A DNA stretch of 64,000 nt from J014 sp964486055 (GCA_964486055.1 CAZALE010000005.1:124001-188000); one strand, 5' to 3'; counted from the stretch's first letter, positions 34,980 through 44,216 are shown. The notes: a model not told the origin generated them from the letters alone. Numbers and translations: made by a program.

Positions 34980-36493
34980 TCGCTTGCTCCATCACCTCGT
35001 AGGATAGCCGGAATAGTAAGTAAAATTATCTTTAGATCTAGCCATAACGACCAATTTTCGATGTAGTAGATGTCTATTTTAACCATTTCCTCAAAAGGTA
35101 TACGATTTCTGCCTGAAACCTGCCATAACCCTGTAATTCCTGGCTTTACATCCAATCTTCTACGGTGCCAAATCTGATATTCCTCGACTTCATATGGTAT
35201 AGGCGGTCTCGGACCTACAACGCTCATCTCACCCTTTAAAACATTTAGTAACTGTGGTAGCTCATCAATGCTGAATCTTCTCAGTAACTTGCCGATACGA
35301 GTTATTCTCGGATCATTCTTTACCTTCCCAAAAACTGGCTTCGCACCATTACCAGCATTAGCCTCATCCAGTAGGCCAACTATATTTTTGCGGTAAAACT
35401 CTTTATGAATTGACTCATCAGCGTCAGAGTGCATGGTTCGAAATTTGTAACAAAGGAATATGCGTCCATCCATCCCGACGCGTTCCTGTTTAAAGAATAT
35501 CGACCCTCTAGAGTCTAGCTTAATCAATATTGCTACTATCAACCAGATAGGGAATGTCAGAATTATTCCGATCAACGCGAAGAGAATATCAAAGCTGCGC
35601 TTAATGAATCTTTCGGCGTCTGACAAAGGTTCACAAAATAATCTCACCATTGGTAAAACGCCGATCTGTTCGATGTTAGTCTTCTGTGGGACTATGAGCA
35701 AAGCTGGCGCAAATCGAAATTCAACGCGATTTTTCCTTCCGATTTGCATCATGGCTTCAAAAAGTTTCTCTCCGGGTATTTTATCGTCTGTGATTATTAC
35801 TTCTTGAATCTCCAGATTTCTGATGATTTCCGGCAGCTCAGAAAAATTGCCTATTACAGGTATTCCAAATATGGTTTTTCTATCTTCCTCCTTTGTAGAA
35901 ACCACGCCGAGCACCTTGTATCCTAAATCACTTCTATTAGTTATTTCCTCGATGGTTGCTCGAGCTTCTTCATTTGTGCCGACAATCAGCGTTGGTATTA
36001 GATTTACTCCTCTTGATCTGAATAATGTCTGAATATATCGGATAGAGAGATGAAAGGCAGTAAGCGAGATGAGGGCGAAAATGAAGTCTAAAATGAAAAC
36101 ACCGCGTGAGTAGGAGAATTCGCGAAATGCGAAGCCTCCGCGGAACATGAAAGTGAAGGTAATCATCAACAATGAGCCAATTATGACTGCTTTGAATGTC
36201 TTTATAGCATCATTGATGTAGGAAAAAGGGCCATGAAACTTGTAAAGTCCCTGATAAGCTATTGTAAGGACTCGTACCACTACTGCAAAAAAAGCTACTC
36301 CGATGTATGGTCTGAAATGTGGAGACCAACCAGTTTCTGTAAAAAGCGGCTTTCCCTCTCTTACATAAAAAGCCAAAGTGAAACAGATTAAAGCAATCAG
36401 GGCATCTGCGAGTATCATAGATGTCCTTATTGATGGCATTACCCATCGAGGCATTTTGTTTTCAGCTTTTCTTACCCTAAGTTTTGTCTGCAT
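34976..36493 (-). CDS. Undecaprenyl-phosphate sugar phosphotransferase (WcaJ/WbaP family)
   Basis: 505 aa from ATG 36493 (7 bases after the moaB stop; another ATG at 36541 would overlap moaB by 41 bases). Four to five N-terminal membrane segments, a CoA-binding-like nucleotide fold (NLIPTLIVGTNEEARATIEEI), a further membrane helix (SFDILFALIGIILTFPIWLIV) and the C-terminal bacterial sugar transferase domain: SIFFKQERVGMDGRIFLCYKFRTMH, RRFSIDELPQLLNVLKGEMSVVGPRPP and KPGITGLWQVSGR. It transfers a sugar-1-phosphate to undecaprenyl phosphate, the first step of exopolysaccharide or O-antigen repeat assembly. No other polysaccharide genes are adjacent. Confidence 0.92.
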   Translation of the reverse strand: MQTKLRVRKAENKMPRWVMPSIRTSMILADALIALICFTLAFYVREGKPLFTETGWSPHFRPYIGVAFFAVVVRVLTIAYQGLYKFHGPFSYINDAIKTFKAVIIGSLLMITFTFMFRGGFAFREFSYSRGVFILDFIFALISLTAFHLSIRYIQTLFRSRGVNLIPTLIVGTNEEARATIEEITNRSDLGYKVLGVVSTKEEDRKTIFGIPVIGNFSELPEIIRNLEIQEVIITDDKIPGEKLFEAMMQIGRKNRVEFRFAPALLIVPQKTNIEQIGVLPMVRLFCEPLSDAERFIKRSFDILFALIGIILTFPIWLIVAILIKLDSRGSIFFKQERVGMDGRIFLCYKFRTMHSDADESIHKEFYRKNIVGLLDEANAGNGAKPVFGKVKNDPRITRIGKLLRRFSIDELPQLLNVLKGEMSVVGPRPPIPYEVEEYQIWHRRRLDVKPGITGLWQVSGRNRIPFEEMVKIDIYYIENWSLWLDLKIILLTIPAILRGDGASE

Positions 36494-36500
36494 CAGATTT

Positions 36501-36992
36501 TCAAGGATGTGCTTTTTTGCCTTCAATGAGCTCAATTGCATGATTGAGAATAGGGCTGATTATCTCGAAACACTCCTGGACTGCTTTTGGCGATCCTGGT
36601 AGATTAATTATCAGTGTATTATTGCGAATCCCCGAAACACCACGCGATAGGATAGCTCGAGGATTTTTCTGCATAGTGACTAAACGCATGGCCTCTGAAA
36701 TTCCGGGAATCTCCTTTTCGATTACACTCATGGTAGCTTCAGGAGTATTATCACGGGGGCTGATTCCAGTGCCACCCGTTGTCATGATTAGATTTACGTT
36801 ATCACGTTCAGATATTTCTATCAGGACTCTCGAGATTGTATCAACGTCGTCAGGAACAATCATCTTTTCTAATACTTGCACGCCAGCAGATGTCAATAAA
36901 TTAGCCAGTGTTGTTCCTGATAAGTCGTCCGATTCTGTGCGCGAATCACTTATAGTGATAACAACAGCTTTAATTAAAATGTCACTTAGCAT
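36501..36992 (-). CDS. MoaB/Mog-family molybdopterin adenylyltransferase
   Basis: 163 aa. The MoCF-fold signature MTTGGTGISPRDNTPEAT is complete, with TISDSRTESDDLSG at the N-terminus and IINLPGSPKAVQECF near the C-terminus. The family adenylylates molybdopterin before molybdenum insertion (Mog/MoaB). ATG 36992 shares one base with the upstream stop (TGATG). No other molybdenum-cofactor gene is in the window, so its place inside a kinase/FHA/polysaccharide operon is unexplained. Confidence 0.9.
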   Translation of the reverse strand: MLSDILIKAVVITISDSRTESDDLSGTTLANLLTSAGVQVLEKMIVPDDVDTISRVLIEISERDNVNLIMTTGGTGISPRDNTPEATMSVIEKEIPGISEAMRLVTMQKNPRAILSRGVSGIRNNTLIINLPGSPKAVQECFEIISPILNHAIELIEGKKAHP

Positions 36993-37420
36993 CAATGGTT
37001 ACTTGCCGAGAGAATATTTCTCTTATATTTAGCAAAATCTCGAGCCCAGCATCTATCCATAACGACTAATAGCCCCGCAGCTTCAGCTAGTTTTGCTGCT
37101 TCTTCGTTAATTACGCCTTCCTGTAACCATACAGCTTTTGCATTTATCTGTATCGCCTGGTTTACTACCTCAACAGCTGCCTCAGATCTGCGAAAAACAC
37201 TTACCAAATCAACTTTCTCTGGAATAGAAAGAAGATCGGGGAAAGCTTGCTCTCCTAATACATTCTTTTCGTTTGGATTTACGGGGATTATGCGATAGCC
37301 GTTCTCTTTCATAAATGAAGCAACACTGTTAGAAGGACGAAACTCGTTTGAAGATAATCCAACTACTGCTATGGTTTTACACTCTTTAAATATGCGTTCG
37401 ATGGTTTCTATTTCGTTCAT
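36992..37420 (-). CDS. CoA-binding domain protein (YccU-like)
   Basis: 142 aa single Rossmann CoA-binding domain: TIAVVGLSSNEFRPSNSVASFMKENGYRIIPVNP, VDLVSVFRRSEAA, AVWLQEGVINEEAA and the C-terminal VVMDRCWARDF. Matches the small CoA_binding_2 family of cytoplasmic proteins found widely in bacteria. Function is not established beyond probable CoA or acyl-CoA binding. Five bases after the FHA gene and one base overlapping moaB, so it is in the middle of the operon. Confidence 0.85.
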   Translation of the reverse strand: MNEIETIERIFKECKTIAVVGLSSNEFRPSNSVASFMKENGYRIIPVNPNEKNVLGEQAFPDLLSIPEKVDLVSVFRRSEAAVEVVNQAIQINAKAVWLQEGVINEEAAKLAEAAGLLVVMDRCWARDFAKYKRNILSASNH

Positions 37421-37425
37421 TAATT

Positions 37426-38445
37426 TTATACTCTCGGTGATTGGATTTTTAGCAGATAACTACAAACTTTTATCGTCATTCCTGGTCGAATAAGAATTTT
37501 TTGACCAGCGGGTATTAATTGATTTTCAATGAAAGTAGGATTTTTGCCTTCACTAACTGCATAAATATTGCCAGCTTCCCAGATGAGTTTTAGATGGTGC
37601 CGACTGATTTCTAAATCTCCTTGAAGAGCTATGTCGACGGGTTTTGATTTTGAACCTCGTCCAATCACTACTTCTGGCTTGTAGATAGGAATCACATTTT
37701 GTCTTATCCCATTGTGCCAGATTTCAAGTTTGTAAAACTCTGGGATTTTATTGACAATTCTGGTGACTTCCTCGCCTTCATCTGGTGCTGCGCTGATTAT
37801 CGTGGGAGGTACATCAGAAGATGGCACATCTTTTAAAACTGTAGTTTTTGGTGGCTCGCTCATCACAGGCGAACTTGGCGTAGATTGAATTTTGTGCTGA
37901 GGGGTGAATTGCGATGGGGGTTGAGGTATATGATGAGTAATTGGTTTAGGGTGTTCTACATCCCTAGATTGCGGGATCGCGCTAAGTTGTGAGCCTCTAT
38001 GTCTGGAGAAAACGCTGGTTATTCCACTTGAGCCATCATCCCAAGTATGCTGAACCCTTATCTCCCCTTTGCTCAGAGTCCCATCTGTCCTTAACTCCAG
38101 CGACAATTTTTTTATCTTTAACTCTTTGCCGGCAGCAATTTCCTTGGCTCTTTGTCCGAGGATGTAATATAAACTTTCTTGCAACCCATGCCTTTTCACG
38201 CCACGCCATTCTTGATCATCTTCTTCACTGATGAAAATGATATATTCACTCGGTATTAGCACCGATCCTTGAGGCAATCGAATCACTTCACGTCTCATGA
38301 TTTCCTCGACTGCTCTGGCTACTCTCACTATGAAATCCTCTGCAGCGCTTTTTGGATTTTTCTCTGCTTCCCTGATTGCATCCTCTAAGGCTGTTTCAGC
38401 CTCTTCACCGTCAATCCAGCGCCTTATTTTCTCAAGCAATCCCAT
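37426..38445 (-). CDS. FHA-domain protein with FhaA-like (DUF3662) N-terminal domain
   Basis: 339 aa. Residues 1-130 look like the FhaA/DUF3662 domain (LLEKIRRWIDGEEAE start, ALIRVARAVEEIMRRE-type helix, VLIPSEYIIFISEEDDQEWRG). Residues about 165-225 are a Pro/Ser/Thr/Gln-rich linker. Residues about 245-335 are the FHA domain with VVIGRGSKSKPVDIAL and LEISRHHLKLIW, the phosphothreonine-binding Arg, Ser and His. Immediately downstream (12 bases) of the Ser/Thr kinase gene, a typical kinase-reader pairing in which the FHA domain binds phosphorylated targets or the kinase itself. Confidence 0.85.
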   Translation of the reverse strand: MGLLEKIRRWIDGEEAETALEDAIREAEKNPKSAAEDFIVRVARAVEEIMRREVIRLPQGSVLIPSEYIIFISEEDDQEWRGVKRHGLQESLYYILGQRAKEIAAGKELKIKKLSLELRTDGTLSKGEIRVQHTWDDGSSGITSVFSRHRGSQLSAIPQSRDVEHPKPITHHIPQPPSQFTPQHKIQSTPSSPVMSEPPKTTVLKDVPSSDVPPTIISAAPDEGEEVTRIVNKIPEFYKLEIWHNGIRQNVIPIYKPEVVIGRGSKSKPVDIALQGDLEISRHHLKLIWEAGNIYAVSEGKNPTFIENQLIPAGQKILIRPGMTIKVCSYLLKIQSPRV

Positions 38446-38457
38446 AGTTATCCTCTA

Positions 38458-39906
38458 TCAACTTGCAGACTTTAATTCTATGTATTTTCCGTTAACCCAT
38501 CCACGATCAGCGTCGGTTTGTTTTCTTTTCTGACGGGAATATTCTATCACATCAATCTCGTACCAATCGTCTTGAGATCTTAGGATTTTAACTTTTGAAC
38601 CTTTAGGTAATAACCCAATGGGTGCGTCTTTTAGACCTGGAGTAGGACGAATATTAACATCAGTTGTAGCAATACCCTCTTTGCTTTTCAGAAAATCCTC
38701 TATACTTGGGATTGTGACATTATTTTTTAGATAGATTTGAGTCGCAAATAAAGCAATAGCTAACAGAGTTATCAATAGAGAAGCTTTTATGAAGTGTCTA
38801 TGCCTGAGCCTTGTAGCGGATGATTTACTTTCTTCAAAATTAAATAATTTGATTTCCTCAGGAGTTTGGTTATTCTGTGGCAGAATGTTGGTAGTCTGAT
38901 AAATTAATGAGCTTTGCGGTAGACTTTGGGTCTGATTTAAATCGTGAAGAGTTTTGAAATCAGGACTGTCAGGTATCAGGTCGGTATAACCATCAGAAAT
39001 TCTCTCACTGGGTAGAACAAGCTCGTTTGTTGTTTTGGTGGGTGACTCGACTGTGATTGCTATATCTGACCAAAACTCTTGAATACTTTGATGTCGATCA
39101 GCTGGATTATCCTGCGTCGCACGTTCTAACACTTTCAGAAACTTTTGACATGCTTTGTCATTCTTAAATTCATCGGGGAGGCTAGTAATTGGTTTATTAA
39201 TAAATTCTCGCGGTATCTTGCCAGTCAGGAGAACATATGCGGTTTTTGCCAGAGAGTATATATCGGCTGCTGGTGTTATTTTATCGTTTAAGAGTTCATC
39301 TGGATTGAGTGGGCTATGTTCCGGAGGTGCATAAACATTAGTGCCAACCTTTGTAACCGGAGCTATGAGCTCTGAAAATCTAGCTACCCCGAAATCTGTT
39401 ATTTTCACCGTCTTTTGATCTTTTGTGAGAAGTAAATTTTGAGGTTTTATGTCACGATGTATTATTCCTTTTTCGTGAGCTTTCATTAAACCAGCACAAA
39501 CTTGTTCCAAATGATAAACGACTTGGTTTAAGGGTAATCCTTTAGGACGACATAATTTTGATAAATCTCCTCCGGGCAGATATTCAAGAATTAAATAGTG
39601 AAAAATTCTATTGTTGTTATCTTTTGCAGTCCCATGACCTAATCTACTGACGATGTTTGGATGTCTTACTAAATCAAGAATTTTAGCCTCGTTTTCGAAG
39701 TTCTCTATAAGCGTTCTCTCTAAATCTTCATCAATGTCGCCCTGCAGTTTAGTGTTTAGCGCTTTTATTACAACGTAGAAATAAGGTGAGTCTGGCGAGG
39801 CATAGCGATCCCTAGCTAGGTAAATTTCAGCGTAACTACCTTTTCCTAACCTTTCTTCAATTATGTAGCGCTCATTAAGAAGAACCCTTGTGACGCTCAG
39901 CTCCAT
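38458..39906 (-). CDS. Membrane Ser/Thr protein kinase with extracytoplasmic SH3 domain
   Basis: 482 aa Hanks-type kinase. Residues about 12-280: kinase domain with LGKGSYAEIYLA, VVIKALN (Lys), IHRDIKPQNLLL and ITDFGVAR, GTNVYAPPE. The activation loop has Thr residues. A linker to residue 385 is Ser/Gln/Pro-rich, then one membrane segment (ASLLITLLAIALFATQIYL, about 388-406) and a C-terminal bacterial SH3 domain (VNIRPTPGLKDAPIGLLPKG, WYEIDV, RGWVNGKYIEL), so the SH3 domain faces outwards and could sense the cell wall or other ligand. First gene of a seven-gene operon (kinase, FHA, CoA-binding, MoaB, sugar transferase, MBL, AmgK-like). Confidence 0.92.
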   Translation of the reverse strand: MELSVTRVLLNERYIIEERLGKGSYAEIYLARDRYASPDSPYFYVVIKALNTKLQGDIDEDLERTLIENFENEAKILDLVRHPNIVSRLGHGTAKDNNNRIFHYLILEYLPGGDLSKLCRPKGLPLNQVVYHLEQVCAGLMKAHEKGIIHRDIKPQNLLLTKDQKTVKITDFGVARFSELIAPVTKVGTNVYAPPEHSPLNPDELLNDKITPAADIYSLAKTAYVLLTGKIPREFINKPITSLPDEFKNDKACQKFLKVLERATQDNPADRHQSIQEFWSDIAITVESPTKTTNELVLPSERISDGYTDLIPDSPDFKTLHDLNQTQSLPQSSLIYQTTNILPQNNQTPEEIKLFNFEESKSSATRLRHRHFIKASLLITLLAIALFATQIYLKNNVTIPSIEDFLKSKEGIATTDVNIRPTPGLKDAPIGLLPKGSKVKILRSQDDWYEIDVIEYSRQKRKQTDADRGWVNGKYIELKSAS

Positions 39907-40271
39907 TTAAATTCTCCAACTTACGTTCCATTTTATATTCTAAAATTAATCTAAAAAAACGGAAAGTTTTTTCTTAAAGCTTCATGGTTTCAGCTATTCT
40001 CGTCCCCTTATGTAATTAGAACCACCACAGCGAATTGTTTTATTATTCTACAAAATAAATCCTATCCTTGGAGTACACGAGCAATTGTGGGCTTTTCGGA
40101 CTGAGATTTAAAAAGTGAGCCTGTGTCATGGCAATTTACTTGATGGAGTGATTAGAACATCTGGGCTATAATTCTCTCTAAATTAACACTTAAATTCAGA
40201 TTCTCTTTTTATGGAAGTGGCCTAAGTTGATTTAAGGGCTTTCCAGGCAAGGAAAGCCCCTGAATCAGATG
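39907..40271. other. Intergenic region upstream of the kinase operon
   Basis: This 365-base stretch separates the S9 peptidase stop from the kinase start (both minus strand). It holds the hairpin at 40236-40259 and should contain the promoter of the kinase operon on the minus strand, but I find no convincing -35/-10 pair there. No reading frame or RNA gene is visible. Confidence 0.6.
40231..40259 (-). terminator. Probable terminator of the S9 peptidase gene
   Basis: A perfect 9-bp repeat gggctttcc (40236-40244) and ggaaagccc (40251-40259) with a 6-base loop, just downstream of the S9 stop on the minus strand. On that strand the stem is followed by ttaaat, a weak T-tract, so it could also be a processing or stalling hairpin. 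Confidence 0.5.
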
Positions 40272-42608
40272 TTATTTATTGGCCTTAGTAGCGGTGAAAT
40301 TCAGTGGTGGAAGGCCAGGGGCTGATAGATTGCCTTTCATGTTCCCAGATTCATCAACGCTGGCAGTCAACTCTAATTCCAAGGTTTGTCCTTGAAAATC
40401 GATTTTGATGGTTCCTTTCAAGTTTCTACCGCTAACCTTACCATCTTCAATTTTTCCTGTACCGTTCGGTCCTTTTATGTCAGCTGTAAACTGAGCAGCA
40501 TTTTGATTGAATTCTATAGTAATAGGAAATTCCTGTCCTTGCGCTTGCACGGTAGCGTACCATTTACCGGTCAGATTAATAGATGGCGCTTCGTTCATAG
40601 TGATTTGAATTGGAGGCTTAACTGTTCTGACATCTACTGTAATTTCCTTTAATCTCTGCATGACCTCAGGCGAACCTCCTCTCTGATATCGTCCACCTAG
40701 ATACTTGGCTAAAAATTCTTCAGCCCTTGCATAAAGAGCCATCAAATTCACAGGCCGAATGAAGCCATGCCCTTCGTCTGGAGCCAGTAAGTATTCAACA
40801 GGATAGCCACGTTCGCGTAATGCCACAACTATTTGATCTGCCTCGCTTTGTTTGACTCTTGGGTCATTTGCTCCATGGACTATCATTAGCGGTGTTTTTA
40901 TTTTCTCAACATGTGTGAGTGGCGATTGCCTAGTCAGTTGAGCCTTACCCTCTGGTGTTCTGGGGTCACCCATTCTTTCGAGAAACACTGTTTTCACGGC
41001 TGCCCAGTATGGTGGGATTGTTTCCAAGAGTGTAATCAGGTTAGAAGGAGCAACTATTGCGATTGCTGCTGTGTAGAGATCTGGCGTGAATGTGACACCT
41101 GCTAGCGTAGCATAGCCTCCGTAACTACCGCCCATTATGCCTACGCGCTTTGAATCCGCGATTCCTTGGTTGATAAGATATTTTACCCCCCACGTTATAT
41201 CATCCTGCATGAGATCGCCCCACTGTTTATTGCCAGCATTCAAGAACTTTTTTCCATATCCTGTAGAGCCTCTGAAGTTAGGTTGCAATACTGCATAGCC
41301 ACGATTAGCTAGGAATTGAGCGAGGCTATTATAACCCCAAACATCGCGTGCCCACGGCCCACCGTGTGGAACGACGACTAATGGTAGATTTTTAGGTTCG
41401 AGTCCTTTAGGCAAAGTTAGATATGCGGGTATCTCGAGGCCATCGGATGATTTATAACGGATGACCTGCATCTGAGACAAAGCCTCACGAGGCAATCGAT
41501 CACGTACTTTGTAAAGCTGAGTTAATTTCTTTGTCCGACGGTCGAAAAGTGAGACTATACCTGGTTCTGTGTCGCTATATGCAGTTACTATCATCAGGCT
41601 TTCATCATCGGTCAATGAATTAAAGCTTACCTCTTTTTCCTCTCCGAATAGTTTTCGTAAGAGGTTATAGTCATTTTCGAACTGCTTATCTTTGAAATAG
41701 ACTCTAGGCTTATCGTCGAAGTAAGCTGTGGATATGATCTTTTTAGTTTTTTCAGAGATGAAAACTGAGGCAAGATCGACTCGATTCAATGGGTCCTGCT
41801 CTACTAACTCTTCCTTCCCAGTCTCTGTGTCAAGCAAAACAAGGCGGATCAGATCAACATTGTCACCTTTGTTGCTCAGAAGATACAAGCGCTTATTGTC
41901 TTGATGAAAAGCTAAAGGCGTGCAGCTTTCAAATACATTACATGAATAGATTTTTTTGAGACTGCCATCTTGCTGAATCGTATAGATCTCGCTTTCACCT
42001 TGCTCTGTGGTTTTCATTACTATTCTTAATTTATCTTGATTATCGAACATCCACCCGATTGTTCTATCGCGATTCTCACGAATCAAGGTCTTTTCACCTG
42101 TGGAGATCTTAATCTGATACAAGTCATGCCATGCTGGATCTCGCAGATTTAACCCAACGTAAATGCTGTCTGGGTCGCTCTTTGGAAGATGGAGTATGAT
42201 GGCTCTAGCCTTCTGAGCCTGTGTTAAATTTCTAGCGGTTGGTATTTTGTCCTCAGTAGCTTCAGCTGGATTTACGGCGTAAACATTAAAGTTCTCATCG
42301 CCGTCATTATCTTTGACAAACAAAATATATTTTCCATCTCGACTCCAGAAATAAGACGCTATTGGCCTCTTGGTCTCAGCAGTTACCACTTTGGCTTTAT
42401 CAAAAGGTGCATCTTTCTCTTTGACCCAAATGTTTCTTACGTCTTTGTAGGGTTTTATGAATGAGATATGTTTTCCGTCAGGTGAAATTTGTGCTCCAGC
42501 TATCTCTGGATTGCCGAAAAATATCTCTCTATCTATCAAAGGCGGCAACTGCGCCCTTAGATTCACGAATGATACTAGGAAAATAACAAGTAAAAGAATC
42601 TTTTTCAT
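40272..42608 (-). CDS. Secreted S9-family prolyl oligopeptidase-like peptidase with C-terminal beta domain
   Basis: 778 aa from ATG 42608, which has ggaggg 5 bases upstream. Signal peptide MKKILLLVIFLVSFVNLRAQ. Residues about 25-380 are the beta-propeller (repeated W.rDGk, sPDG.hisf), and 400-660 the alpha/beta hydrolase with GGSYGGYA nucleophile Ser, ANDPRVKQSEAD and EGHGFIRP (catalytic His). After residue 680 there is an extra beta-rich domain (INLTGKWYATVQAQGQEFPI, GKIEDGKVSGRNLKG) not part of the classical S9 core and typical of a ligand-binding beta barrel. Probably a periplasmic peptidase acting on short peptides. Followed by a hairpin terminator. Confidence 0.88.
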   Translation of the reverse strand: MKKILLLVIFLVSFVNLRAQLPPLIDREIFFGNPEIAGAQISPDGKHISFIKPYKDVRNIWVKEKDAPFDKAKVVTAETKRPIASYFWSRDGKYILFVKDNDGDENFNVYAVNPAEATEDKIPTARNLTQAQKARAIILHLPKSDPDSIYVGLNLRDPAWHDLYQIKISTGEKTLIRENRDRTIGWMFDNQDKLRIVMKTTEQGESEIYTIQQDGSLKKIYSCNVFESCTPLAFHQDNKRLYLLSNKGDNVDLIRLVLLDTETGKEELVEQDPLNRVDLASVFISEKTKKIISTAYFDDKPRVYFKDKQFENDYNLLRKLFGEEKEVSFNSLTDDESLMIVTAYSDTEPGIVSLFDRRTKKLTQLYKVRDRLPREALSQMQVIRYKSSDGLEIPAYLTLPKGLEPKNLPLVVVPHGGPWARDVWGYNSLAQFLANRGYAVLQPNFRGSTGYGKKFLNAGNKQWGDLMQDDITWGVKYLINQGIADSKRVGIMGGSYGGYATLAGVTFTPDLYTAAIAIVAPSNLITLLETIPPYWAAVKTVFLERMGDPRTPEGKAQLTRQSPLTHVEKIKTPLMIVHGANDPRVKQSEADQIVVALRERGYPVEYLLAPDEGHGFIRPVNLMALYARAEEFLAKYLGGRYQRGGSPEVMQRLKEITVDVRTVKPPIQITMNEAPSINLTGKWYATVQAQGQEFPITIEFNQNAAQFTADIKGPNGTGKIEDGKVSGRNLKGTIKIDFQGQTLELELTASVDESGNMKGNLSAPGLPPLNFTATKANK

Positions 42609-42679
42609 TTTTCCCTCCGCTTGTTGAATTGAATTTCCGGAGCCATTTACGAAAAAACATTGCAATTAGTTTCAGGGAT

Positions 42680-43117
42680 TTAACTAAGATCTAGCCAACG
42701 TCGCTTTCTAAACTTTTGTTCGCTGAAGAAACCTTTAATCAATTCTATTTTCAGGGAGGGCTCGAGGACGATGCTAACCACGTCGTATCGGTAAGGTGTT
42801 CCCTCAATAGACATGAGGCGTCGGTAAATTCTTGCGGCACGTATAATTTGTCGTTGTTTTTTTAAATCAACTGCCGTTAAAGGTGAGGCGAAGCTTTCAG
42901 ATCTTCTGGTTTTCACTTCAATAAAACAGAGATGATTTTTGTCATATGCGATGATATCTATTTCAGCCGTTACCGTTGCGCCCTTTCTGTTTCTACCGAC
43001 TGGAGTTTTAAAGTTTGCACAAACGATTTGATATCCACAATCTCTTAAATAGCAGTAAGCAATAAACTCACCAATCTCTCCTAGGTCTTGCGATTTTGGT
43101 TCATTCATGATTTTCAT
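42680..43117 (-). CDS. UPF0102/YraN-family endonuclease-fold protein
   Basis: About 145 aa. N-terminal GEIGEFIAYCYLRDCGYQIV, then VTAEIDIIAYDKNHLCFIEVKTRRS, the restriction-endonuclease-like core E-I-D-I-I-A...F-I-E-V-K-T-R of the YraN family, and VDLKKQRQIIRAA. The family is widespread with no agreed role; a nuclease function is inferred from the fold. ATG 43117 or ATG 43108 are both possible starts and neither has a clear Shine-Dalgarno site. It is 71 bases upstream of the S9 peptidase on the same strand. Confidence 0.85.
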   Translation of the reverse strand: MKIMNEPKSQDLGEIGEFIAYCYLRDCGYQIVCANFKTPVGRNRKGATVTAEIDIIAYDKNHLCFIEVKTRRSESFASPLTAVDLKKQRQIIRAARIYRRLMSIEGTPYRYDVVSIVLEPSLKIELIKGFFSEQKFRKRRWLDLS

Positions 43118-43162
43118 CACTGAATGTCAAAGTTATTTTGTTGTATCATAATTTAAGATGAT

Positions 43163-43630
43163 ATGAAATTGATTGTAAAGTCTTTGATTGGAGTTATTTT
43201 TTTTGGTATTGCCGTTATTCAATTCATAAGACCTAATCTGAGCAATCCGCCAGTTACTGAGTCGAAGAGGATAGAGCACTCAATCGAGGTTCCACCCGAT
43301 GTTCAAGCTATTTTAAATAGGTCCTGTAAGGATTGTCATTCTAATGAAACTATTTATCCATGGTATTCCAATGTTCAGCCCATCGGTTGGTTTATCACAG
43401 ATCACGTTGAGGAGGGGCGTAGAGAGCTGAATTTTTCTGAGTGGGGTAGCTACTCGGAAAGCAGGAAAAGACGCAAGCTTGAACAGATATGTGAACAAAC
43501 GGAGTCAGGTGAAATGCCATTGCCTTCATATCTGATCATGCATCCTGATGCCAAACTTTCAGCAAATGATGTGAAAATTTTATGTGATTGGACAGAAAAA
43601 GAGATACAAAGAATTCCAGAAGAGAAATAA
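43163..43630 (+). CDS. Haem-binding domain protein (single CxxCH)
   Basis: 155 aa with an N-terminal membrane anchor (IVKSLIGVIFFGIAVIQFI) and a periplasmic domain with ILNRSCKDCHSNETIYPWYSNVQPIGW, a CxxCH haem c attachment site in the Haem_bd family pattern, followed by HVEEGRRELNFSEW and MPLPSYLIMHPDAKLS. The Met residues near the end may give the distal haem ligand. Such proteins are predicted periplasmic mono-haem proteins of unknown partner. Ends 19 bases before guaD and is divergent from the UPF0102 gene. Confidence 0.85.
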   Translation: MKLIVKSLIGVIFFGIAVIQFIRPNLSNPPVTESKRIEHSIEVPPDVQAILNRSCKDCHSNETIYPWYSNVQPIGWFITDHVEEGRRELNFSEWGSYSESRKRRKLEQICEQTESGEMPLPSYLIMHPDAKLSANDVKILCDWTEKEIQRIPEEK

Positions 43631-43649
43631 AAAGACGAGAGGGATAAAG

Positions 43650-44129
43650 ATGATCGATGGAAAAGAACAGTTTTTCATGATGCGTGCGATTGAGCTAGCT
43701 ATTGAAGGCGCTAGAGCTAATTCTGGTGGACCATTTGGTGCTGTAATCGTAAAGAATGGCGAGATTATAGGTGAGGGTTGGAATCAAGTCACTTCCACCA
43801 GTGACCCTACAGCTCACGCAGAAATAGTGGCTATACGACGTGCCTGTGAAAAATTGGGAACCTTCCATCTGGAAGGTTGTGTCATTTACACATCTTGCGA
43901 GCCTTGTCCAATGTGTCTAGGTGCTATCTACTGGGCAAAACTAGAGAAAATCTTTTATTCTTGCACGCGCAAAGATGCTGCCTCAATCGGTTTTGCTGAT
44001 GATTTTATTTACGAAGAAATGAGTTTGCGGCCGCAAGACCGAAGTGTTAAAGCCATGTGCATTCTAAGAGAGCAAGGATTAAAAGCCTTCAAGTTTTGGG
44101 AAGATAAACCAGAGAAAGTTCTATACTAA
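43650..44129 (+). CDS. guaD: Guanine deaminase (cytidine-deaminase fold)
   Basis: 159 aa from ATG 43650 (gaggg about 7 bases upstream). The zinc site is intact: TAHAEIVAI (His and catalytic Glu) and TSCEPCPMCLGAIYW (two Cys). The stretch GGPFGAVIVKNGEIIGEGWNQVTSTSDPTAHAE closely resembles B. subtilis GuaD (guanine to xanthine) more than tRNA adenosine deaminase TadA, and the C-terminal SIGFADDFIYEE and FWEDKPEK...Y also fit GuaD. A tRNA-editing role is less likely. Convergent with the HtrA-TPR gene. Confidence 0.88.
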   Translation: MIDGKEQFFMMRAIELAIEGARANSGGPFGAVIVKNGEIIGEGWNQVTSTSDPTAHAEIVAIRRACEKLGTFHLEGCVIYTSCEPCPMCLGAIYWAKLEKIFYSCTRKDAASIGFADDFIYEEMSLRPQDRSVKAMCILREQGLKAFKFWEDKPEKVLY

Positions 44130-44216
44130 ACCCGTTTGAGCACACGGTTAGTTCTTAAAATGGCTTTGATAGATTCAATCAAAATTTTCGGTGTTTTACC
44201 AGCATGTAGAAGCATT

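Noticed and set aside
44165..44190. Weak hairpin tttgat/atcaaa after guaD
   Set aside because: Only six A/T-rich pairs with a short T run; not distinguishable from background in this A+T-rich sequence.
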